Source: Competibacteraceae bacterium UBA2792 (lineage in GTDB: Bacteria; Pseudomonadota; Gammaproteobacteria; Competibacterales; Competibacteraceae). Taken from it: a stretch of 13,239 nt of DNA. The notes below the pieces were generated by a model. It was not told where the DNA came from. It made no database searches and was given only the letters and a program-made list of their open reading frames with translations. Location: the NCBI GenBank assembly GCA_002352125.1, contig DEHU01000144.1:3898-17136 (forward strand). The letters are read 5' to 3'. Positions within the stretch are counted from its first letter, which is position 1. Each line of letters starts with the position of its first letter. The translations under genes and the position numbers were made by a program. Below are positions 8,263 through 13,239 of the stretch, one piece after another.

Positions 8263-8280
8263 CAAACGCTTGGAACGGCT

Positions 8281-10782
8281 TCACTCCATCAATCGCTGGA
8301 AGAAATCGCTCATTCCTCCCGCATCCCCGCCGTCGTCGGACGAATCTGCTCCACGGCCATTGGGCCGGGCGGCGCGGCGGGCGGGTGGACTGCTACAGGC
8401 GGTAGATCCCTGCGGCGCGGATCCGGCCAGGAACGGTATCAATTGGCCGCGCCGGCAACCCTGACTCAATCGCAATCCGCTGCGCGGATCCACCCAAATC
8501 TCCTCGACACCGGCCGGCGGGGGCGCATCCAACGGCTCCAACTTCAAGCCAGCCATTAGATCCATCCAGACCCGCAAGGCTCCGCTCGCTCCGCTTAAGC
8601 CGGTCGGTTTATTATCGTCGCGCCCCACCCAGATCACGGCCAGCCGATCACCGCTAAAGCCGGCGAACCAGCTATCGCGATAGTCGTCGGTCGTACCGGT
8701 TTTCCCCGCGATATTCAGCTCGGGCGACAATTTGCTTTTCATCGCGCTGGCGGTTCCCGCCTTCACCACCTGCTGCATGGCATTGGTGACCAGATAGGCC
8801 GGTCCAGGATCGACCGCTTTTTCCACGTCCAACGCATAATGCTGGAGTGATCGGCCGTTGGCGTTGGTCACCTCGCGGATGGCGCGCAGCGGGATGCGGA
8901 ACCCCCCGCTGGCGATCCCCTCGTAGATCTGCGCGATCTCGAACGGCGTCATGTCCACCCCGCCCAACAACAAAGACGGATACGGCTTCAAATCGCGTTC
9001 CAATCCCAACCGCTGGAGCATCCCCACCACGTTGATCACGTCTACGTCCAAGCCTACTCTTACAGCCGGAACGTTGTAGGAGCGGGCCAGCGCATCGCGC
9101 AAGGTGACCCGGCCGTGGTATCGCTTGTCGTAGTTGGCGGGGGCCCAGCGTTGACCGCCAGAGGTATAAACCAGAGGACTGTCGTTCAGCAGGGTCGTCA
9201 AGGTATAGCGGTCGGGCTGTTCCAGAGCGGTCAGATAAACCACCGGCTTGATCAGCGAACCAGCCAGCCGCTTGGCGTCGAGCGCCCGGTTGAAACCGGC
9301 CTTTTTCGGCTCGCGATCACCGACCACGGCCAGCACTTCGCCGGTTTGGGTGTCGGTCACGACGGCAGCGCCCTGTAACGGCCGGGCTCTGGGTTGGCTT
9401 TTTTCCAGCGGCGACAAGCTGTTGTCCAGCGTATTTTCGGCTGTCATCTGGATTCGCGGATCAAGGGTCGTGAACACCCGCAACCCTTCGGTCGCCAAAT
9501 CCTCCGGCTTGTAATATTGGCGCAACTGGCGCTGTACCAGTTCCAGGAAGGCCGGATAGGCGGTGATGCCACTGGCGGCTCTGGACGTCACGTCCAGCGG
9601 CATTTCCTTGGCGACGGCCGCGTCTCCGGCGCCGATCAAATTCTGCTCGACCATTACGTCCAATACTAGAGCGCGCCGCTCTTTCGCTCGTTCCGGATGC
9701 CGGCGCGGCTCGTAAACCGAAGGCCCCTTGATGATACCCACCAGCAAGGCGACTTGATGCAGATCCAGTTCTTCCAGCGGCAGGCCAAAATAGAACTGGC
9801 TGGCCAAGCCAAAACCGTGAATGGCCCGGCTACCGTCCTGACCGAGATAAATCGCGTTGGCGTAGGCTTCGAGAATTTCGTCTTTGCCGTAACGCGAATC
9901 GATCAAAATCGCCATCAGGATTTCGTTGATCTTGCGTTTGATGCTCCGTTCGTTGCTCAGGAACAGATTTTTCACCAACTGTTGGGTCAGCGTACTGCCG
10001 CCTTGCACCGTCCGGCCCGCGCGCAGATTGGCCACCAACGCGCGAAAAATGCCCTTGGGGTTGACACCGGCATGCTCGAAAAACGAGCGATCCTCGACCG
10101 CGAGCAGGGTGTCCACCACAACTGGCGGCAAGTCCTTGCCTTTGAGCAGGATACGATCCTCGTAATGGGCAGGATAAATGCCGGCGATCTCGGGCGGATC
10201 GAGCCGCAACAAACCGGGTGCGTCCTGCCCGTCCAGACCGGTCAGATCGACCAGAATGTCGCCGGCGAACACCAGCCGAACCTTGCGCACGGGTTCCGTA
10301 CCATCCCAAAATGTAAAATCGCGAGTCGCCACTTCGAACGTTTCGCCTTGGCGCGCGTAGCTGCCCGGCTTGGTCGGCGCCTCGCCGCCGTTCGGCGGCG
10401 GCACGCACGCTTCCGGCGTTGGCGGTTTCGGCTTGCGCCGGAGCGAGCGCTTGCCGTTCTCGGCAGGAGGGGGTGCTGGCTCGACTGGACAATTCACGTC
10501 GCGATACCTCAGCAGTTTCAGTTCCTGCTCGAACGCATCGGCGCCGAGCGACATGCCTTCGAACAGCTCCAGCGGCCGGGCGTAAACCTTGGCCGGCATG
10601 GCCCAACGCTTCTGGTCGAATTCGGTGCGGATGACCGCATCCAAATACAGCATGTAGATGCCCAACCCGAATGCCCCTAACAACAAACCACCCAGCGACA
10701 ACGAGAACATCAGCGAAAACAGAGAGCGAATTCCCCGTGCCGGGCGTTTTTTGGAATTGCGGGATGATTTAGTTTTCTTCAT
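8281..10782 (-). CDS. mrcB: Penicillin-binding protein 1B (bifunctional glycosyltransferase/transpeptidase)
   Basis: This class A PBP polymerises lipid II into glycan strands and cross-links the peptides in the periplasm. In 833 residues I see a basic cytoplasmic tail (1-19), one membrane anchor (about 20-48) and a UB2H regulatory domain (about 60-190). The GT51 glycosyltransferase has EDRSFFEH with catalytic E230, and GGSTLTQQLVKN at 261-272. The transpeptidase has the SxxK motif S509-K512 (nucleophile S509), SxN S568-N570 and KTGT 694-697. A two-cysteine C-terminal segment (C776, C796) matches the E. coli layout, and the tail ends in MSDFFQRLME. The UB2H domain has an insertion of about 40 residues, rich in Pro and Lys/Arg, containing C98 and C126, which E. 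coli lacks. The start is ATG 10782-10780 with a weak AGGA upstream. It is the first gene of the mrcB-lpoP-yoaA cluster and diverges from the kinase fusion at 10873. Confidence 0.96.
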   Translation of the reverse strand: MKKTKSSRNSKKRPARGIRSLFSLMFSLSLGGLLLGAFGLGIYMLYLDAVIRTEFDQKRWAMPAKVYARPLELFEGMSLGADAFEQELKLLRYRDVNCPVEPAPPPAENGKRSLRRKPKPPTPEACVPPPNGGEAPTKPGSYARQGETFEVATRDFTFWDGTEPVRKVRLVFAGDILVDLTGLDGQDAPGLLRLDPPEIAGIYPAHYEDRILLKGKDLPPVVVDTLLAVEDRSFFEHAGVNPKGIFRALVANLRAGRTVQGGSTLTQQLVKNLFLSNERSIKRKINEILMAILIDSRYGKDEILEAYANAIYLGQDGSRAIHGFGLASQFYFGLPLEELDLHQVALLVGIIKGPSVYEPRRHPERAKERRALVLDVMVEQNLIGAGDAAVAKEMPLDVTSRAASGITAYPAFLELVQRQLRQYYKPEDLATEGLRVFTTLDPRIQMTAENTLDNSLSPLEKSQPRARPLQGAAVVTDTQTGEVLAVVGDREPKKAGFNRALDAKRLAGSLIKPVVYLTALEQPDRYTLTTLLNDSPLVYTSGGQRWAPANYDKRYHGRVTLRDALARSYNVPAVRVGLDVDVINVVGMLQRLGLERDLKPYPSLLLGGVDMTPFEIAQIYEGIASGGFRIPLRAIREVTNANGRSLQHYALDVEKAVDPGPAYLVTNAMQQVVKAGTASAMKSKLSPELNIAGKTGTTDDYRDSWFAGFSGDRLAVIWVGRDDNKPTGLSGASGALRVWMDLMAGLKLEPLDAPPPAGVEEIWVDPRSGLRLSQGCRRGQLIPFLAGSAPQGSTACSSPPARRAARPNGRGADSSDDGGDAGGMSDFFQRLME

Positions 10783-10872
10783 ATCTGTTCAGTCGATCCT
10801 CAATTGGCTTGGCGCGCTTCGATCATTCTGCCTTATCCTACTTCCCGGTTTTCTTGACCTGGAACCCAGCGC
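10783..10872. promoter_or_regulatory. Divergent intergenic region between mrcB and the kinase fusion
   Basis: These 90 bases separate two divergent starts (mrcB ATG 10782 and the fusion GTG 10873), so they should hold promoters for both. On the plus strand a weak pair TTGGCG (10809-10814), 18 bases, TTATCC (10833-10838) could serve the kinase fusion. On the minus strand a TAGGAT (10841-10836) is a possible -10 for mrcB, with only a poor -35. Neither is convincing alone. The location is the main evidence. Confidence 0.35.
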
Positions 10873-12486
10873 GTGCAACCCAACCCATCTTTCGACCAGA
10901 CCGTTCTGATCGCCTCGCTGCTACAGCCGGCGTGCTATCCACATCCGGCGATGACGGTCGAGCACTTGCAGACCCACGTTTCGCACGTCCTGCTGGCCGG
11001 CAATTTTGCTTACAAAATCAAGAAGCCTCTGAATCTGGGTTTTCTGGATTTTACCAGTCTGGAGCGACGTCGATACTACTGCGAGGAGGAATTGCGCCTG
11101 AACGGTCGGCTGGCGCCGGACCTGTACCTCGATTGCGTGCCCATCGGCGGCGACCCAGCCAGGCCGGTGCTGGGCAATTTCGCCGGTCCAGCCATCGAAT
11201 ACGCCGTGCGGATGCGCCGCTTTTCCCAAGAAGCGCTGCTGGACCGGGCCTTGGCCGCCGGCCGGCTAGAACCGCATCATCTGGACACATTGGCCCGTCG
11301 GCTGGCCGATTTTCATCGCTCCATTCCCATCGCCGGTCCCACCACGCGATTCGGTGATCCAGAACGAGTCCGGCAACCGATGCTGGACGACTTCGTTCAC
11401 ACCCGGCCACGACTGGCCGATCCCGCCGACCTCGACGTGCTGGCCGCCGTGGAGCGCTGGACTCTGGCGGAATCCGGGCGGCTGTGGCCGCGGCTGATCG
11501 AACGCAAGGCCGGCGGCTATATTCGCGAATGCCACGGCGACCTACATCTCGGTAACATGATACTGACCGACGCCGGACAGATCACGGTCTTCGATTGTAT
11601 CGAATTCAACGACGATCTCCGTTGGATCGACGTTATCAACGATCTGGCCTTTTTGATTATGGACTTACGCTTCCGCAATGCCGGAAGCCTCGCTCAGCGG
11701 GCGCTCAATACCTATTTGGAGTACAGCGGCGACTTCGCCGGTATCGCGTTGCTGCCCTACTACCAAGTCTACCGGGCGATGGTGCGCGCCAAGATCAACG
11801 CTATCCAGGCCAGTCAGGATGATCTCTCGAAACCCGACCGAGCCGCCGCCCGCGCGCTGTGCCGCGATTATTTGCGGCTAGCGCTGGCGCTGACCCAGAA
11901 ACCGAGGCCGTTCCTATTGATCGCTCATGGCGTCTCCGGCTCCGGCAAATCCCGTCGGACCGGACAACTGCTGGAAAGGTTCCCGGGCGTCATTCGCATC
12001 CGTTCCGATGTGGAACGCAAGCGGCTGTTCGGCCTCGCCCCGTTGGACGACAGCGGCTCGGTGTTGGGTGGAGGACTCTACGCGCCCGATGCCAGCGCCC
12101 GCACCTATGCGCGCTTGCTCGAACTGGCCGATCAGTTGCTGGCGGCAGGCCATCCAGTGCTGGTGGACGCTACGTTTATGAAGCGCGACCATCGGCAACC
12201 CTTCCGCGATCTGGCAGCCCGGCATGGCATCCCATTCATCCTGCTCGATTGCGTTGCCGATCCGGATACGCTGCGGGCACGGGTCGCGGCCCGGCGGGCG
12301 CGCGGCGACGATGCTGCCGAAGCCGACGTCGCGGTGCTGGAACGGCAACTCCAGTTCGACGAACCGCCAACAACCGACGAAAACCCCCTGAAAACTGACG
12401 GCGATAGCGACGTGGAACGATTGCAAATGGCGATCATAGCGGCAATCGAACACTTTTCGCCGATCGACGAAGCCGTTCCCAAGTAG
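10873..12486 (+). CDS. Bifunctional APH-like kinase / P-loop (AAA, COG0645-type) kinase fusion
   Basis: This 537-residue fusion joins two phosphotransferase-like domains. The N-terminal part (about 1-335) has the aminoglycoside phosphotransferase/protein kinase-like fold: nucleotide lysine K48 (AYKIKKP), catalytic loop HGDLHLGN (221-228, with D223 and N228), and metal-binding D241 (FDCIEFND). The C-terminal part (about 345-537) is a P-loop kinase related to zeta-toxin and polynucleotide-kinase-like enzymes: Walker A GVSGSGKS (353-360), RSDVERKRLFG (D379), LVDATF (D432), and an arginine-rich lid (RARVAARRAR). Both active sites look complete. Such fusions are common in proteobacteria, often beside the PBP1b gene as I recall for Pseudomonas, but the substrate is not known to me. 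Despite the family name there is no reason to read it as a resistance gene. GTG 10873 gives the N-terminus expected for the family; an internal ATG at codon 27 would lose part of it. Confidence 0.88.
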   Translation: MQPNPSFDQTVLIASLLQPACYPHPAMTVEHLQTHVSHVLLAGNFAYKIKKPLNLGFLDFTSLERRRYYCEEELRLNGRLAPDLYLDCVPIGGDPARPVLGNFAGPAIEYAVRMRRFSQEALLDRALAAGRLEPHHLDTLARRLADFHRSIPIAGPTTRFGDPERVRQPMLDDFVHTRPRLADPADLDVLAAVERWTLAESGRLWPRLIERKAGGYIRECHGDLHLGNMILTDAGQITVFDCIEFNDDLRWIDVINDLAFLIMDLRFRNAGSLAQRALNTYLEYSGDFAGIALLPYYQVYRAMVRAKINAIQASQDDLSKPDRAAARALCRDYLRLALALTQKPRPFLLIAHGVSGSGKSRRTGQLLERFPGVIRIRSDVERKRLFGLAPLDDSGSVLGGGLYAPDASARTYARLLELADQLLAAGHPVLVDATFMKRDHRQPFRDLAARHGIPFILLDCVADPDTLRARVAARRARGDDAAEADVAVLERQLQFDEPPTTDENPLKTDGDSDVERLQMAIIAAIEHFSPIDEAVPK

Positions 12487-12503
12487 TTATTGGGCTCCGG
12501 CAA

Positions 12504-12531
12504 GGCTCGAAAATGCGCGCGGCTCGAAAAT
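12504..12531. repeat. 11-base direct repeat pair (GGCTCGAAAAT)
   Basis: GGCTCGAAAAT occurs at 12504-12514 and again, perfectly, at 12521-12531, a 17-base period separated by GCGCGC. It lies just after the kinase-fusion stop and about 60-85 bases upstream of the -10 box of the next gene. It could be a pair of binding sites or a remnant duplication. Confidence 0.6.
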
Positions 12532-12569
12532 CCGGAAAACTCGGATCAAGATCGCCGATCCAACGCATG

Positions 12570-12595
12570 TTGATCGAATGGCGGATACGTATAAT
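12570..12595 (+). promoter_or_regulatory. Probable promoter of the PfkB-family kinase
   Basis: A perfect TATAAT lies at 12590-12595, 38 bases before the ATG at 12634. The best -35-like hexamer, TTGATC (12570-12575), is only 14 bases away, which is too close; at 17 bases spacing the hexamer is a poor ATGTTG. A strong -10 with a poor -35 suggests help from an activator. The expected transcription start, near 12602, falls inside the inverted repeat at 12597-12616. Confidence 0.5.
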
Positions 12596-12596
12596 C

Positions 12597-12616
12597 GTGA
12601 TCGATTTTCCGATCAC
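12597..12616. promoter_or_regulatory. Perfect 7-6-7 inverted repeat at the expected transcription start
   Basis: GTGATCG (12597-12603) and CGATCAC (12610-12616) are exact reverse complements around the six bases ATTTTC. The repeat begins one base after TATAAT and ends eight bases before GGAGG. It may be a repressor operator or a short leader hairpin. The symmetry is seen directly; the function is inferred. Confidence 0.5.
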
Positions 12617-12633
12617 TCGACGATGGAGGCACG

Positions 12634-13239
12634 ATGGCGAAATATGACGTTTACGGGATCGGCAACGCGCTGGTGGATATGGAATACGAGATCGAGGTCG
12701 CCGACCTGGAAGCGCTGGGCATCGACAAGGGCGTGATGACCCTGGTGGACGAGGATCAGCAGTTAAAGATGATGGAACACTTGGTCGCGCGCCCACACCA
12801 GCGCAGTTCGGGCGGTTCGGCAGCCAACTCGATGATCGCGGTTAGCCAGTTCGGCGGGACCAGTTTTTATTCCTGCAAAGTGGCGGGGGACGATCTTGGC
12901 CATTTTTACATGAAGGACTTGCTCGACGGCGGCGTGGACACGAATCATCACACCGAGAAGGAAGCGGGTCATACGGGCCGTTGCGTGGTGCTGGTCACGC
13001 CGGACAGCGACCGTACCCTCTGCACTTTTCTGGGAATCAGTGGCGGGTTATCCACGAAAGAACTGGTCGAAGCTGCCTTGTGCGACTCGGCATACTTCTA
13101 CATGGAAGGCTACCTGGTCACCTCGGAGACCGCCCGCCAAGCGTGCATCGAAGCCAAGCGCCTCGCCGAAGCGGCCGGCGTCAAAACCGCCATCTCCCTG
13201 TCCGACCCCAACATGGTCCGGTTTTTCAAGGCGGGGCTG
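12634..13239 (+). CDS. PfkB-family adenosine/nucleoside kinase (N-terminal part, runs off the window)
   Basis: The first 202 codons are present with no stop; the C-terminal part with the catalytic GAGD motif lies beyond the edge. The N-terminus AKYDVYGIGNALVDMEYE, with D15 in the sugar-binding position, and the PfkB signature GGSAANSMIAVSQFGG (60-75) identify a ribokinase-fold kinase of the adenosine kinase group. GDDLG (85-89) and TGRCVVLVTPDSDRT (114-128) follow in the usual order. It likely phosphorylates a nucleoside such as adenosine with ATP in purine salvage; the exact substrate cannot be told. The start ATG 12634 has GGAGG (12625-12629) four bases upstream, slightly closer than ideal. 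The 147-base gap before it holds a promoter and repeats, so it is probably its own transcription unit. Confidence 0.9.
   Translation, partial: MAKYDVYGIGNALVDMEYEIEVADLEALGIDKGVMTLVDEDQQLKMMEHLVARPHQRSSGGSAANSMIAVSQFGGTSFYSCKVAGDDLGHFYMKDLLDGGVDTNHHTEKEAGHTGRCVVLVTPDSDRTLCTFLGISGGLSTKELVEAALCDSAYFYMEGYLVTSETARQACIEAKRLAEAAGVKTAISLSDPNMVRFFKAGL

Noticed and set aside
9697..10680. Long plus-strand open frame (327 codons) opposite mrcB
   Set aside because: It lies wholly antisense to a clear PBP1b with all motifs; high GC and codon bias make such frames common, and the protein shows no recognisable family.
10873..12486. Aminoglycoside resistance gene
   Set aside because: The APH-like fold is shared by many housekeeping kinases; the fusion with a P-loop kinase and the chromosomal setting do not indicate resistance.
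13050..13058. DnaA-box-like TTATCCACG, and CTATCCACA near 10935, with the GATC cluster as a possible replication origin
   Set aside because: Only two imperfect boxes, both inside coding sequence and about 2 kb apart, with no AT-rich unwinding region or origin-linked genes.
1..13239. Defence island, phage or mobile element
   Set aside because: All complete genes are core-type repair, cell-wall or kinase genes. No transposase, integrase, terminal repeats or CRISPR repeats were seen.

Overview
The window is ordinary chromosomal DNA of a GC-rich gammaproteobacterium. The evidence is a UB2H-containing PBP1b, a YoaA-type iron-sulfur helicase, a long SbcC of the kind found in Pseudomonas and relatives, and an APH/AAA kinase fusion next to the PBP1b gene. 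A genus cannot be fixed from the sequence alone. Seven protein genes fill the window; the first and last are cut by its edges. I saw no tRNA, rRNA, CRISPR array, insertion sequence or phage gene.

Layout. Positions 2-142 (+) are the last 46 codons of a membrane protein. Next comes the sbcD-sbcC operon (160-5135, +), which encodes the Mre11/Rad50-like nuclease SbcCD; the two genes overlap by 4 bases. sbcC runs tail to tail, 13 bases apart, into a three-gene cluster on the minus strand. In transcription order that cluster is mrcB (PBP1b, 10782-8281), a proline-rich outer-membrane TPR lipoprotein (8109-7081) that I read as LpoP, the PBP1b activator, and yoaA (7056-5149). Divergent from mrcB is a 537-residue fusion of an aminoglycoside-phosphotransferase-like kinase and a P-loop kinase (10873-12486, +). 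A 147-base gap then carries a perfect -10 box, a GATC cluster, a direct repeat and an inverted repeat. It leads into the first 202 codons of a PfkB-family adenosine/nucleoside kinase (12634 to the end, +).

How the genes work together. SbcCD opens DNA hairpins and trims blocked ends, and YoaA is a replication-repair helicase, so the left half is about DNA repair. The middle is cell-wall synthesis. PBP1b polymerises and cross-links peptidoglycan from the inner membrane. The lipoprotein would reach from the outer membrane through a linker of about 200 residues to activate PBP1b through its UB2H domain. The UB2H domain here carries an unusual proline-rich, two-cysteine insertion, which may be part of that contact. 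The mrcB-lpoP gap can form a strong RNA stem-loop, and the lpoP linker contains a run of eight C that could slip. These are the most interesting signals, together with the uncharacterised kinase fusion divergent from mrcB.
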